The notes: generated by a model from the sequence alone, not told the origin. A DNA stretch of 64,000 nt from Winogradskyella psychrotolerans RS-3 (GCF_000427335.1 NZ_ATMR01000180.1:28472-92471), one strand, 5' to 3'; shown: positions 27,027-39,281, counted from the first letter of the stretch. Numbers and translations: made by a program.

Positions 27027-28229
27027 GAGTTTGTTTTAGTATAAGGTGCATTAAATCTTGAGCAACGTCTGCTTTTGATTTTAATTCATTTTCAATAATG
27101 TCGTTAGAAGACGTTATAAATGTAACTTTATTTGTTGACACTCCAAAACCTGCTCCTTTATCTTGTAATGAATTTAAAACAATAAGATCTAAATTCTTAG
27201 ATATCAGTTTTCCTTTAGCGTGTTCCAATTCGTTATTAGTTTCCAATGCAAAACCAACTAAAAATTGATCTTTTTTAATCTCACCAAGGGATTTTAAAAT
27301 GTCTTTAGTTTTTTCTAACTCAATAGTAAACGTGGTTTCTTTCTTTTTATTTTCTCATCAGCTACATTCTTTGGCCTATAATCTGCCACTGCAGCAGAAA
27401 GAATAGCAATATCTGAGGTATTGAAATGCTTATGCACCTCATTATACATGTCTTCTGCAGTTATTACAGGTTTAACCGTAACAAGATGATGTGTGATTTT
27501 TTGATGTGTTGGACCTGTTACCAGAACAACCTCAGCTCCTAAATTAGCGGCAGCCTTTGCTATTTCGAAGCCCATTTTTCCGCTAGAATGATTGCCAATA
27601 AAACGTACAGGATCTATAGCCTCATAAGTTGGACCAGCGGTAATTAATACACGTTTCCCTCTTAAAGGTAATTGATCTAAGATATCATTTTCAATATAAG
27701 CTACAATTTCTTCAGGTTCTGCCATACGACCTTCACCAACTAAACCGCTTGCGAGTTCACCCGTTCCGGCAGGAATAAGTTTATTTCCGTAAGATGTTAG
27801 TTTTTCAAAAGAAGCTTTCGTAGAATCGTGCTTATACATATCCAAATCCATTGCAGGTGCAAAATAAATTGAACATTTAGCAGAAAGATACGTTGCTAGA
27901 AGGATATTATCACAAACACCATTTGCCATTTTAGCCATCGTATTTGCTGTAGCAGGAGCAATCACAAAGAGATCTGCCCAAAGGCCTAAATCGACGTGGT
28001 TATTCCATATTTGGTTATCGTCTTCTTCATCTGTAAAAGAAGAATACACCGGATTTTTTGATAATGTAGAAAGCGTAAGTGGAGTTACAAACTCTTTAGA
28101 AGCAGGCGTCATAACGACTTTGACGTTAGCGCCTGCTTTAATGAATAATCTGACTAAACTGGCAGATTTATAAGCGGCAATACCAGCAGTAATGCCCAAT
28201 AAAATATTCTTATCCTTTAGAATAGACAT
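27019..28229 (-). CDS. coaBC: Bifunctional phosphopantothenoylcysteine decarboxylase/synthetase, frameshifted
   Basis: Joins 4'-phosphopantothenate with cysteine and decarboxylates the product, two central CoA-synthesis steps. The N-terminal flavin-dependent CoaC domain (LLGITAGIAAYKSASL, then NPVYSS and FAPAMDLDMY) spans about 1-185. The CoaB domain (VLITAGPTYEAIDPVRFIGNHSSGKMG) follows. The printed frame is broken at the five-T run 27344-27348: one added base restores DEKIKKKETTFTIELEKTK, continuing to ALETNNELEHAKGKL and the stop at 27019. Since the gene is normally essential, a sequence error is most likely. It is followed by DUF4835. Confidence 0.94.
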
Positions 28230-28243
28230 CTAAGGCTTTAGAT

Positions 28244-28570
28244 TTATGGTTGAGGATCCTCAGTATTTCTGTGATAGATCTTATTATCTAACCACTCCTT
28301 TACTGCTAAAGCGTGTGGCTTTGGTAATTTTTCGTAAAACTTAGAAACTTCAATTTGTTCTTTGTTTTCAAAAATTTCTTCAAGACTATCATTATATGTA
28401 GCAAACTCTTCTAGTTTGTCTATTAACTCACGTCTGATGTCAGTATTAATCTGCTCTGCACGTCTAGAAATTACAGAAATTGCTTCATAGATATTATCTG
28501 TTGCAGCATCTATTTCGTTTCTGTTGTAAGTAATTGTACTTACTGGTGCATCTGTCTTTTTTAAATCCAT
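28244..28570 (-). CDS. rpoZ: RNA polymerase omega subunit, Bacteroidota type
   Basis: A 108-residue protein with the segment NRNEIDAATDNIYEAISVISRRAEQIN. This is the Bacteroidota form of the omega-family fold that stabilises the RNA polymerase beta' subunit. It sits between bamD (11 bases upstream) and coaBC (14 bases downstream), the conserved order in Flavobacteriaceae. The acidic C-terminal tail (RNTEDPQP) is lineage-typical. Confidence 0.9.
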   Translation of the reverse strand: MDLKKTDAPVSTITYNRNEIDAATDNIYEAISVISRRAEQINTDIRRELIDKLEEFATYNDSLEEIFENKEQIEVSKFYEKLPKPHALAVKEWLDNKIYHRNTEDPQP

Positions 28571-28581
28571 CGTTATAATGT

Positions 28582-29382
28582 TTAACTTTTAGTCGTAAAC
28601 GTATTTAATTGTTCTTGTAATTCTTCATTCATTAAAGTAGCCGCTTCCATATATTCTGATTCTGGATATGACTTCTGTAATACTTTATAATAACCTATAG
28701 CCTCTTTTACACGCTGCTCTTTTAAATATTCAATACTTAAAATAGCCAAGTTATATGCCGAATCAAATCTGTAATAAACAGCTTCACTTCTTAAAGAAGC
28801 ACCAGGAAACTCAAGTAAAAAGTTATTAAACGATTTAATTGAAGCCTTGTATTCTCTAATTATATTGTATTGCTTTGCAATTTCGAAAGCTTTTTTCTCT
28901 AGTTTAAAATCTAGCTCTTTAACTAATTCATTAGCGTCAGCTAAATATTGTGAATTAGGATACTCATTAATGAAAATTTGTAATTTTTCTATAGCTTCAA
29001 CCGTTTCCTTCTGTTCTTTAGAATACGCAGGAGAATTAAAATAATACCCTTTGGCAGCTAAAAACGAAGCTTGTTCTGCTTTTTCACTTTGAGGATAAAT
29101 ATCTGTAAATTTATCAAAGTGATAACTTGCTTCGTAATACGTTCCTAATTGATAAGAACACATCGCATGCATAAAGGTTAATTTTTCGGCCTGTGGTTTT
29201 CCTCTATATTGTTGAAGTATTTGATCTAACAATCTATAAGATTTATTCCACTTTTCAGCGTCATAAAGTTCTGTAGCCAATTCAAATTTCGCAGCAGTAT
29301 CTTCAGATTTTAGTGTTTTCTGAAAGTCACTACAAGAAATAAATAGAATACTGATAAGTAGTATGTAAAGTCCTCTTTTCAT
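28582..29382 (-). CDS. bamD: Outer membrane assembly lipoprotein BamD
   Basis: Essential lipoprotein of the BAM complex, which folds beta-barrels into the outer membrane. The signal peptide ends in a lipobox with Cys17 (ILFISC). The mature part is a chain of TPR repeats (for example AEKWNKSYRLLDQILQQY, GTYYEASYHFDKFTDIYP, REYKASIKSFNNFLLEFP). Length of 266 residues matches. First gene of the bamD-rpoZ-coaBC-DUF4835-recN cluster. A 174-base gap separates it from dapA. Confidence 0.93.
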   Translation of the reverse strand: MKRGLYILLISILFISCSDFQKTLKSEDTAAKFELATELYDAEKWNKSYRLLDQILQQYRGKPQAEKLTFMHAMCSYQLGTYYEASYHFDKFTDIYPQSEKAEQASFLAAKGYYFNSPAYSKEQKETVEAIEKLQIFINEYPNSQYLADANELVKELDFKLEKKAFEIAKQYNIIREYKASIKSFNNFLLEFPGASLRSEAVYYRFDSAYNLAILSIEYLKEQRVKEAIGYYKVLQKSYPESEYMEAATLMNEELQEQLNTFTTKS

Positions 29383-29556
29383 TTGGTCACTTTAATTGCT
29401 TTGCATCTGTAAAATAGAATGTGCTATTAAATAACAAGCTAATTCCCTAAATTTTAAACAGAATGCAAAAGTAAGCATTATTAACGGATTTAAAAAACAA
29501 TTATTGTCCGCTAAATTAAGCGTTGTATCTAGCCTAAATACCTATTTATATTAAGT

Positions 29557-30441
29557 TTAACTTTTTCCTAGAGTTTTTAACTCTGATTTAATCCTTGCCT
29601 TTAAGTTATCTGTCGCTTCAACAAGTGGCAAACGCACATGTAAATTTGAAATTTCTAAAGCACTTAAAACTGCTTTTATACCAGAAGGATTGTTTTCAGA
29701 GAAAATAAGTCCGGTTATTGGCATTAACTTAAAATGGATATCATAAGCCTCCTTAGCTTTACCTGCAATCCCTAAACGAATCATTTCCGAAAACTCTTTA
29801 GGTAATGCTTGTCCTATAACAGAAATAACACCAGAGCCACCAGCTAAAGCGACACCTAATGCTAAGTCATCATCACCAGATAACACTAAGAAATCGTTAG
29901 GTTTAGTTCTTAATAATTCTAAATATTGATGCACATTATTTCCTGCTTCTTTAACCGCAACGATATTATCACAATCTTTAGCTAACCTCAACGTTGTTTC
30001 AGGAGACATGTTTGACGATGTTCTACCTGGTACGTTATATAAAATAATTGGTATTGGAGTTACGGCAGAAATGGCTTTAAAATGTTGATAAATTCCCTCT
30101 TGCGTCGGTTTACTGTAATAAGGAGAAACTGATAAAATACCATCAATAGCAGAAAAATCTGTTGACTTAATTTCATTGATAACATTTGCAGTATTATTAC
30201 CACCTATACCTAAAACTAATGGTAATCTTCCATTATTAATTTTAGCAATGAACGCTATTAACTCCTTTTTTTCTTCTGGAGTAACGGTAACACTCTCCCC
30301 AGTGGTTCCGCTAATTACTAAATAATCCGTGCCGTTGGCAATGTTATACTCTACTAAACGCTCTAATGCATCAAAATCGATACTTAAATCTGCGTTAAAT
30401 GGTGTGATTAATGCCACACCAGTTCCTGTAAATTTGGTCAT
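29557..30441 (-). CDS. dapA: 4-hydroxy-tetrahydrodipicolinate synthase
   Basis: First committed step of lysine and diaminopimelate synthesis: condenses pyruvate with aspartate semialdehyde. TIM-barrel, with N-terminal FTGTGVALITPF, the phosphate-loop-like GTTGES at about 45-50, Tyr135 in LYNVPGR and the Schiff-base Lys164 in VAVKEAG. The 294-residue length is normal. Its start overlaps the stop of the DUF6913 gene by one base, so the two are co-transcribed. It works upstream of dapF, which is also in this window (48687). Confidence 0.95.
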   Translation of the reverse strand: MTKFTGTGVALITPFNADLSIDFDALERLVEYNIANGTDYLVISGTTGESVTVTPEEKKELIAFIAKINNGRLPLVLGIGGNNTANVINEIKSTDFSAIDGILSVSPYYSKPTQEGIYQHFKAISAVTPIPIILYNVPGRTSSNMSPETTLRLAKDCDNIVAVKEAGNNVHQYLELLRTKPNDFLVLSGDDDLALGVALAGGSGVISVIGQALPKEFSEMIRLGIAGKAKEAYDIHFKLMPITGLIFSENNPSGIKAVLSALEISNLHVRLPLVEATDNLKARIKSELKTLGKS

Positions 30442-30959
30442 TATAATTTGTTTAAAATATTTAAGTATTTTTTTAACTCTTGCTTAAAAATATTGATATC
30501 CCTTAATTCTACATCTATTATTAAATCATATAAACGTTCGTCTTCTTTACTTATTCCGACTTTAAAATTCGCTTTAGACGCTGCCGTCATGAGGTTTAAT
30601 TGCAACACTTCATTTTTAAAAAAGCAAATAAGCATATCATAAGGCTCGTTGATAAAAGCTTCTAAGTCGAGATTTTTTATTTTTCCTTTCCAGCCAAAGT
30701 CTTTTGGACTAAAATGTACATTCCATTTATTGTGTTCTAATTTGTCGTCTAAAGTAAAAGCAATAATTTTATGCTTTGGTGAGACTAAACCCAGTTCTTT
30801 AAAATAAACTCTAAAAACCTCAAATTCATGAAATTCGTTCGCATTAAGAAGCACCGCAACTGTTTTTATTTTGTTATTATTAACAGTCGATTGACGAGTT
30901 GCCAATAAATTATTGACATATTTTCGATTAGATTTTTCTTTAAATGCTTTTAAAATCAT
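30441..30959 (-). CDS. DUF6913 family protein
   Basis: A 172-residue cytoplasmic protein of a Bacteroidota-restricted family with unknown function. Recognisable parts are the basic N-terminus MILKAFKEKSNRKYVNNLL, the central FSPKDFGWKGKI, and the C-terminal GISKEDERLYDLIIDVELRDI. It overlaps dapA by one base and is divergent from the 5'-nucleotidase genes. Coupling with dapA is frequent in the family but does not establish function. Confidence 0.75.
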   Translation of the reverse strand: MILKAFKEKSNRKYVNNLLATRQSTVNNNKIKTVAVLLNANEFHEFEVFRVYFKELGLVSPKHKIIAFTLDDKLEHNKWNVHFSPKDFGWKGKIKNLDLEAFINEPYDMLICFFKNEVLQLNLMTAASKANFKVGISKEDERLYDLIIDVELRDINIFKQELKKYLNILNKL

Positions 30960-31030
30960 TTACCTTTAGCCTTTGTGCAAATTTAATAAAAGCACTTACA
31001 TTTTATTATAAACTTCTTATAAGTTATTCA

Positions 31031-31789
31031 ATGACTAGTAAACATATTCTAAAACTCTGTTTATTGTTGCTCATTTTTTCTTGTGCATCATCAAATATTT
31101 CTAAAATTGAAGGCAAACGAATCGATATCGACGATAGCCTATCCTCCGATAAAGCCGTAGAAGACTTTATAACTCCTTACAGGCTTCACGTTAATAAAGA
31201 TATGGATAGTATCATTTCTTATGCTCCAGAAACATATACGAAATCTGATGGAGAATTTAATACCGCGATTGGAAATTTAATGGCTGATGCTGTATATAGC
31301 GAAGGTAATCCTGTCTTTATGCAACAATCTAAAAAAAACATTGATTTTGTTCTACTCAACCATGGAGGTATTCGATCCATCCTTTCTAAAGGAAATGTTA
31401 CAACCAGAACTGCGTATGGAATTATGCCTTTTGAAAATTCAGTCGTTGTAGTTGCTCTTAAAGGAGAGCAGGTTAATGAAATGATGGTATATCTTTCTAA
31501 GGCCAAACGCGCACATCCTGTATCGCATCAACTGCAATTAACTTTAGATAAAAATTCAGAAGTTAGTTCGGCTACTGTTAACGGTAAACCAATAGATGTT
31601 AATAAAACATATTATATAGCGACTAATGATTACCTCTATAATGGTGGTGATGGTATGGACTTTTTTCAAACCAATGAAGGTCTCTATGTCTTAAATTATA
31701 AAATTAGAAATGTATTAATTGATAACTTTAAAAAGACAGATACATTAAACCCTAAACAAGATCAACGTTTTATAAAATTAAAAGATTAA
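31031..31789 (+). CDS. 5'-nucleotidase C-terminal domain lipoprotein
   Basis: A 252-residue lipoprotein (lipobox at Cys18, LLIFSC) consisting of the substrate-binding C-terminal domain of UshA-type 5'-nucleotidases. Segments are FNTAIGNLMADAV, LLNHGGIRS, NSVVVVALKGEQV and NDYLYNGGDGM. I start at ATG 31031; the longer frame from 30944 reads through the divergent DUF6913 start. The metal-dependent N-terminal catalytic half is encoded by the next gene, 3 bases downstream, so the enzyme is split in two polypeptides that probably act together in the envelope. Confidence 0.88.
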   Translation: MTSKHILKLCLLLLIFSCASSNISKIEGKRIDIDDSLSSDKAVEDFITPYRLHVNKDMDSIISYAPETYTKSDGEFNTAIGNLMADAVYSEGNPVFMQQSKKNIDFVLLNHGGIRSILSKGNVTTRTAYGIMPFENSVVVVALKGEQVNEMMVYLSKAKRAHPVSHQLQLTLDKNSEVSSATVNGKPIDVNKTYYIATNDYLYNGGDGMDFFQTNEGLYVLNYKIRNVLIDNFKKTDTLNPKQDQRFIKLKD

Positions 31790-31792
31790 GCC

Positions 31793-32707
31793 ATGAAGAG
31801 AAGACAATTTATTCAAAAATCTACAGCTGCAACAGTTTTGGCTGGTGTTGGTGGTTTAGGTTTACAATCTTTTAGTGCGCCAAGAACAAAAAAAATCACT
31901 ATTCTACATACTAACGATGTGCATAGCCACATTGATCCTTTTGGTCCTGAGGATGGAAGAAATGCCAATAAAGGTGGTGTGGCAAGACGTGCGACTTTAG
32001 TTGAGTCTATTAGAATGGAAAACCCTAATACGCTATTGTTAGATGCAGGCGATATTTTTCAAGGAACTCCTTATTTTAATTATTATGGTGGTGAACTAGA
32101 GTTTAAACTAATGAGCATGCTAAAATACGATGTCGCAACTATTGGTAATCATGATTTTGATAATGGTATTGACGGGCTTTATGCTCAAATTCCACATGCT
32201 GATTTTGAGTTTGTATCGGCCAATTACGATTTTTCTAACACGGTAATGGATACACATGTTAAGCCTTATAAAATCATCATTAAGGATGGTATAAAAATCG
32301 GCATATTCGGTTTAGGAATCGAACTAGATGGTTTAGTAAATAAGGAGATGTATAAGGAAACCGTTTACTACAACCCTATTGAGATTGCGCAAGACATGTC
32401 TCGCATCTTAAAAGAAGAACAGTCTTGTGATTTGGTAATTTGTTTGTCTCATATTGGTTATCAATATAAAAATAATCCGGATAAAGTAAGTGACATTACT
32501 TTAGCAAGAGCTACTAAAGACATCGATTTAATTATTGGAGGACATACACATACCTTCCTACCAAAACCAACCATAGAAACCAACAGTATTGGTAAAAACG
32601 TATTAGTAAACCAAGTGGGTTGCTTTGGTCTATATCTTGGTAAAATTGACTTTTATTTTGAACCAGGTAAAAAAGTATCTGCTGAAGGAGCTTCTATTAT
32701 AGTTTAA
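31793..32707 (+). CDS. Metallophosphatase, 5'-nucleotidase N-terminal domain, with twin-arginine-like signal
   Basis: A 304-residue calcineurin-like phosphoesterase. The N-terminus MKRRQFIQKSTAATVLAG resembles a Tat signal with the RR pair. Metal-binding motifs are NDVHSH at 41-46, DAGD, GNHDFDNG and GGHTHTF, which place it in the UshA N-terminal domain family. It hydrolyses nucleotides or related phosphoesters in the periplasm. The C-terminal domain partner is immediately upstream, an organisation I know from other Flavobacteriaceae. Confidence 0.9.
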   Translation: MKRRQFIQKSTAATVLAGVGGLGLQSFSAPRTKKITILHTNDVHSHIDPFGPEDGRNANKGGVARRATLVESIRMENPNTLLLDAGDIFQGTPYFNYYGGELEFKLMSMLKYDVATIGNHDFDNGIDGLYAQIPHADFEFVSANYDFSNTVMDTHVKPYKIIIKDGIKIGIFGLGIELDGLVNKEMYKETVYYNPIEIAQDMSRILKEEQSCDLVICLSHIGYQYKNNPDKVSDITLARATKDIDLIIGGHTHTFLPKPTIETNSIGKNVLVNQVGCFGLYLGKIDFYFEPGKKVSAEGASIIV

Positions 32708-32782
32708 TTAGCGCCTAAGTATTACTTAAAAACACAAATCGAAAATAATATATTTAGTTTAAACCCTTTTCTTATTTAAGAT

Positions 32783-33520
32783 TTAGGCTTCAATAAGATC
32801 ATCTGTATATGCAGGTGTTGGTTCCGTAACTAAATGCTGTGACTGTAAGTAGTAAAAGACAAATGCTATGACTAAAAAGGAAGAGTAAACATAGCCCAAA
32901 TTATCATCCTTAAGGATATAAAAATAAGCTAATTGAATAATTTCTGAAAACATGATAAAGATTGAACCTATTAAAAAAAGCATTGCCTTATAATTATTTC
33001 TATACATGTAATTAATTAGCGCAATTGATAAAAGCAGCATTATAACAGCGTTATAAACATATTCTAAAGTGTACTCATAAAAGTTAAATGAATTTTCTGT
33101 AGTGCCTGATATTAATGTCACACAAAATATATCTAAAATCACAAGTATGATTATGGGAACTGTTAGTTGAGAAAAAACTGTTTTTAAATCTAAGTGAATA
33201 AACACTTTAACAATAAGTAAAGCATAAGAAATAATACTAAGTATGTTTACTATATAATATAAATAATCAGTTTGTCCATTCCTAAGCCCTGGTCTATACC
33301 AACCGACAAAACTTAATATTTGCGCTAAAGTAAAAACAACCAAAAACAATAAAAATAATTTTGATTTATTTTTGGTCCAACCTACATATAACACTGTAAG
33401 TAATATGAACGCAATAGCTCCTATAGTATCTCCTTCTACCTCTAAAGCAAAGCCTTGAAGTAAAATATAGGTACCACCTAAGAGCAGTAAAACTACTTTT
33501 AAAATTTTATTTAATAACAT
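32783..33520 (-). CDS. Polytopic membrane protein of unknown function
   Basis: A 245-residue integral membrane protein with about seven or eight hydrophobic helices, beginning at MLLNKILKVVLLLLGGTYILLQG. A short acidic cytoplasmic or periplasmic tail (TEPTPAYTDDLIEA) follows. No catalytic motif stands out. The size and helix number recall the YhhN/TMEM86 lysoplasmalogenase family, but I could not confirm its conserved Asp or Trp residues. It is transcribed alone, convergent to the 5'-nucleotidase genes and downstream of ligA. Confidence 0.6.
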   Translation of the reverse strand: MLLNKILKVVLLLLGGTYILLQGFALEVEGDTIGAIAFILLTVLYVGWTKNKSKLFLLFLVVFTLAQILSFVGWYRPGLRNGQTDYLYYIVNILSIISYALLIVKVFIHLDLKTVFSQLTVPIIILVILDIFCVTLISGTTENSFNFYEYTLEYVYNAVIMLLLSIALINYMYRNNYKAMLFLIGSIFIMFSEIIQLAYFYILKDDNLGYVYSSFLVIAFVFYYLQSQHLVTEPTPAYTDDLIEA

Positions 33521-33621
33521 TAATCATCCCTTATTAACAAAGCAAATATAAACATTTTTTTTACATATAAACGTTAAAATTATGCTTTTCATCGAATAAA
33601 CAACGATATTTTTGTAGGAAA

Positions 33622-35707
<2,086 letters not shown>

Positions 35708-36579
35708 AGCTCTTTCTTCCCTTCAACATCCTATCATTCCCATTCAAATCTTTTAGCAACTCAACATTTTCAAAATTAGCATCAACTAATAACTGTTTTG
35801 TTTCCTCTCCAAGATATTGGTTAATTTCAAAATATAATTTACCGTTTGGTTTTAACTTTTTAACAGCAAAATCAGTAATGGCTTTGTAAAATATTAAAGG
35901 GTTATTATCATCTACAAATAAAGCCAAATGCGGTTCGTTATCTAAAACGTTAGGTTGTATTTCTTGTTTTTCTAATTCTCTTACATATGGTGGATTAGAT
36001 ACAATGATATCAAACTCCAAATCATTAAAAAACAAATCCCAATTAAATTCATCTAAAATACTTGCTTCAGTAAACTTGATTTCAACGTTATTGATTTCAG
36101 CATTTTCCTTTGCGACTTTTAGCGCTTCTTTACTTACATCTAAAGCATAAACTTTAGCGTTTCTTATCTTATTAGCTAGCGAAATTGCTATACTGCCAGA
36201 ACCTGTGCCAATATCAAGGATTTTCAGAGACTTCTCGACTGTACTCGAAGAGACCGAACGAATTATCAAATCAACTAACTCTTCAGTTTCTGGTCTAGGA
36301 ATCAACACATTTTCATTGACCTTAAATGGCAATCCGAAAAACTCTGTGTCACCTAATATATATTGAATAGGTTTTTGTTGTTTTAAATCTTCTAATGTTT
36401 TAAAAAACGTATCTGTTTCAGATTTTGTGATGGTGAGTTCTGGCTCTAATGTCAACTGAATTCTTAGCACACTCAAATAATGCTCTATACACAAATAGAA
36501 AAAACTATCTACTTCATGTTTACCATAAATAGCATCTAATTCTATATGAAATATATTCTGAAGGTCTTTTAAAAGCATA

Positions 36580-37071
36580 TTACAAATTTTTAAGCATCCA
36601 AACGGTACATGAATAATGCCCCGTATTTCCCATTGGCTTCTCCAAACTTTTAAAACCTACTTTTCGGTAAAGTTTACGAGCATCTTCCATATATGGCAAA
36701 GTTTCTAAATAACAGTAATCAAAACCAGATTGTTTAGCAAAGTTGAGACATGTATTCATCATTTCACTTCCCAATCCTTTACCTCTGGCCTCTGGCATAA
36801 AATACATTTTTTGTAATTCGCACACATTGCCTTCATAGTTATCTAAAGGCGAAATTCCGGCTCCTCCAATAATATCATCTCCACGTTCTACAACAAAATA
36901 AGCTTTCTTTGGTTCATTGTAGGTTTCTGTCATGCAATCTAAAGCCTCATCTTCATAAGCTGTTCCAACTTTAGGAACACCCATTTCGATTAAAACATCC
37001 CGAATTGCTTTAGCAATTTTAGGATTGTCCTTGGCTTCAATTTCTCGAATAACAATAGTATCTTTACGCAC
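36580..37071 (-). CDS. GNAT family N-acetyltransferase
   Basis: A roughly 163-residue acetyl-CoA-dependent N-acyltransferase. The acetyl-CoA loop is MYFMPEARGKGLGSEMM, and the C-terminal strand-helix is ARKLYRKVGFKSLEKPMG. The frame extends far upstream (to 37296) through the neighbouring lipoprotein gene on the other strand, which cannot be correct. I take GTG 37071 (reading VRKDTIVIREIEAKDNP); TTG at 37092 is the alternative. It is co-oriented with prmC and separated from it by 1 base. Substrate unknown. Confidence 0.82.
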   Translation of the reverse strand: MRKDTIVIREIEAKDNPKIAKAIRDVLIEMGVPKVGTAYEDEALDCMTETYNEPKKAYFVVERGDDIIGGAGISPLDNYEGNVCELQKMYFMPEARGKGLGSEMMNTCLNFAKQSGFDYCYLETLPYMEDARKLYRKVGFKSLEKPMGNTGHYSCTVWMLKNL

Positions 37072-37120
37072 TGAATTAACTTTTTTAGACAAAATCAAAA
37101 ATACATATAAAAACAATTTT

Positions 37121-37579
37121 ATGTTTAAAAGACTCTTAATGTTTTCCCTAACTTTTACACTACTTCTTAACTGTTCGTTTACAAAAAAGCCAGAGTTTGT
37201 TAGATTAGAAAACTTTAAGGTTATTGATTCTAACTCTAAAAACATAACCATCAGAACAGAAGCCTTATTTCTAAATAAAAATGATGTTGGTGGCACGTTA
37301 AAAACAGACGATCTTAAAGTATATATTAATGATTTGGAATTGGCGTCTGTAATTTCGGATGAATTTGATGTTCCTAAACGAGAGAATTTTACAATTCCGC
37401 TAACGGTTAAGATAGCAACCGATAGTATAATGACTGATGAAAACCTGGGAAGCTTATTAGGTAGTTTACTTTTTCAAAAACTAAAAGTGCATATTAAAGG
37501 TGAAATAAAATATAAAATCCTGGGCTATTCTTCAATATATTCGGTTGATGAAATTCAAGATGTAAAAATAAAGTTCTAA
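37121..37579 (+). CDS. Lipoprotein with LEA-type-2-like domain
   Basis: A 152-residue protein with lipoprotein signal (MFKRLLMFSLTFTLLLNC, Cys18) and a beta-sandwich domain of the late-embryogenesis-abundant type 2 kind. This is shown by FKVIDSNSKNITIRTEALFLNKNDVGG and the final strand pattern. Family members are of unknown function, in the cell envelope. The longer frame from 37025 overlaps the divergent GNAT start and is not used. The stop abuts the ribD start directly. Confidence 0.78.
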   Translation: MFKRLLMFSLTFTLLLNCSFTKKPEFVRLENFKVIDSNSKNITIRTEALFLNKNDVGGTLKTDDLKVYINDLELASVISDEFDVPKRENFTIPLTVKIATDSIMTDENLGSLLGSLLFQKLKVHIKGEIKYKILGYSSIYSVDEIQDVKIKF

Positions 37580-38677
37580 TTGACAACTCACGAAACCTAC
37601 ATATCACGCTGTTTACAAATTGCCAAAAACGGATTGGGCACTACAAGGCCAAACCCTATGGTTGGTGCTGTTATTGTGTATAATAACAGCATAATTAGCG
37701 AAGGTTATACAAGCGCTTATGGCGGCAACCATGCAGAAGTTAATGCTATTAATGCCGTTAAGGACAAATCTCTATTACGCAAAAGCACACTTTACGTGAC
37801 ATTAGAACCCTGTAGCCATTTTGGAAAAACCCCACCTTGTAGCGATTTAATTGTAAAGCATAACATCCCAAATGTAGTGATTGGTTGTATTGATGATAAT
37901 CCTGAAGTGGCCGGAAAAGGTATTGCCAAGTTAAAAGCATCTGGATGCCAAGTTACTGTTGGTGTTTTAGAAAAAGAATGCAAAACACTTCATAAACGTT
38001 TTTTTACCTTTTATAATAAAAAACGTCCTTATATTATATTAAAATGGGCTGAAACTCGCGATGGGTTTATTGCGCCTGTTGCTAAGGACGAAAAAAAACC
38101 TGTTTGGATTACAAATACATATTCACGTCAACTCGTGCACAAATGGAGAGCAGAAGAGCAAGCTGTTTTAGTAGGAACTAATACCGTTATTGAGGATAAC
38201 CCGAGTCTAACCACTAGGGATTGGACAGGAGAAAATCCCATAAGAGTTGTTTTGGACAGGAATTTGAAATTAGATAAAAGTTATTCCGTTTTTAATGATG
38301 AAGCCGAAAATATAATTTTTCATGGTGAAAATGATTTATTTCCTAAAGTTGACGAGAATCAAAAAGGTTGGGCAATTTCCCGACCTTTACAAAGAGGTTA
38401 TAATGCTGCCTATGCCCAAATCGATTGGAATTCGAAAACTTCAATAGCAAAACAAATATGTGATGCTTTATTTAAATTTCAAATTAATTCAATAATTATT
38501 GAAGGTGGAGCAAAAACACTTCAAACCTTTATAGATGAAGAGTTATGGGATGAGGCTAGAGTTTTTACGGGAACAGTTGAATTTAAGGACGGTACAAAAG
38601 CGCCAGAATTCAAAGGGAAATTTATTTCTGAATCTAAAATTAAAAATGATTTATTAAAAATATATGCAAAAGATTAA
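37580..38677 (+). CDS. ribD: Bifunctional riboflavin biosynthesis protein RibD
   Basis: Deaminates the GTP-derived pyrimidine and reduces the ribosyl side chain in flavin synthesis. The deaminase domain carries NHAEVNAI and the zinc ligands in PCSHFGKTPPC. The reductase half begins near residue 150 (RPYIILKWAETRDGFIAP) and includes IIIEGGAKTLQTFI. The start is TTG at 37580, immediately after the preceding TAA; homologs align from this position. The 365-residue length is typical. It overlaps the HAD gene by 14 bases. Confidence 0.94.
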   Translation: MTTHETYISRCLQIAKNGLGTTRPNPMVGAVIVYNNSIISEGYTSAYGGNHAEVNAINAVKDKSLLRKSTLYVTLEPCSHFGKTPPCSDLIVKHNIPNVVIGCIDDNPEVAGKGIAKLKASGCQVTVGVLEKECKTLHKRFFTFYNKKRPYIILKWAETRDGFIAPVAKDEKKPVWITNTYSRQLVHKWRAEEQAVLVGTNTVIEDNPSLTTRDWTGENPIRVVLDRNLKLDKSYSVFNDEAENIIFHGENDLFPKVDENQKGWAISRPLQRGYNAAYAQIDWNSKTSIAKQICDALFKFQINSIIIEGGAKTLQTFIDEELWDEARVFTGTVEFKDGTKAPEFKGKFISESKIKNDLLKIYAKD

Positions 38678-39281
38678 AACGCTCATTTTCGATTTTGGTG
38701 ATGTATTCATTAACCTTGACAAACAAGGTGCCATGCAAAATGCCTTAAACCTATTTAACATAGATATTTTTGACGCTGATACAATTGAAACCAATGAGTT
38801 ATACGAAGTTGGAAAAATTTCAACTGCAGAATTTATTCAGTTTTATAAAACTAAATTCTCTAAAATTAGTGAAACAAATCTTATCGACGCTTGGAACTAT
38901 ATACTAAAGGATTTTCCGAATCATAGATTAGATTTTATTAAGGATCTAGCACGTCAAAAAGATTATAAACTCATATTATTGAGTAATACCAATGATATGC
39001 ATATCGATTTTATAAAAGCCAATGTACCTTTCTTTGAAGATTTTAAAAATTGCTTTGATAAATTCTACCTATCACAAGAAATTCAACTTAGAAAACCAAA
39101 TACAGATATTTTTGAATTTGTATTAAAGCAAAACAATCTCATTGCGAACGAATGTTTGTTTATCGACGATACCAAAGCTAATACAGATACCGCTAAATCG
39201 ATGGGTTTCCATACATGGAATATAGATGAAACCAAAGAAGATATAACCACTCTTTTTGAAACAAACAAAGAGCTCTTTTGA
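38664..39281 (+). CDS. HAD superfamily hydrolase
   Basis: A 205-residue phosphatase-type protein. HAD motif I is FDFGDVFINLD, with the nucleophile Asp in DFGD. Motif II is LLSNTND, and motif IV is CLFIDDTKANTDTAKSMGF. The cap is the small helical C1 type. It may dephosphorylate a riboflavin intermediate, since the step after RibD needs a HAD phosphatase and the genes overlap by 14 bases; this is an inference from context only. Followed by the EamA transporter with overlapping stop and start. Confidence 0.85.
   Translation: MQKIKTLIFDFGDVFINLDKQGAMQNALNLFNIDIFDADTIETNELYEVGKISTAEFIQFYKTKFSKISETNLIDAWNYILKDFPNHRLDFIKDLARQKDYKLILLSNTNDMHIDFIKANVPFFEDFKNCFDKFYLSQEIQLRKPNTDIFEFVLKQNNLIANECLFIDDTKANTDTAKSMGFHTWNIDETKEDITTLFETNKELF

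Noticed and set aside
37072..37296. Long N-terminal extension of the GNAT protein
   Set aside because: It runs antisense through the lipoprotein gene and adds residues absent in the family.
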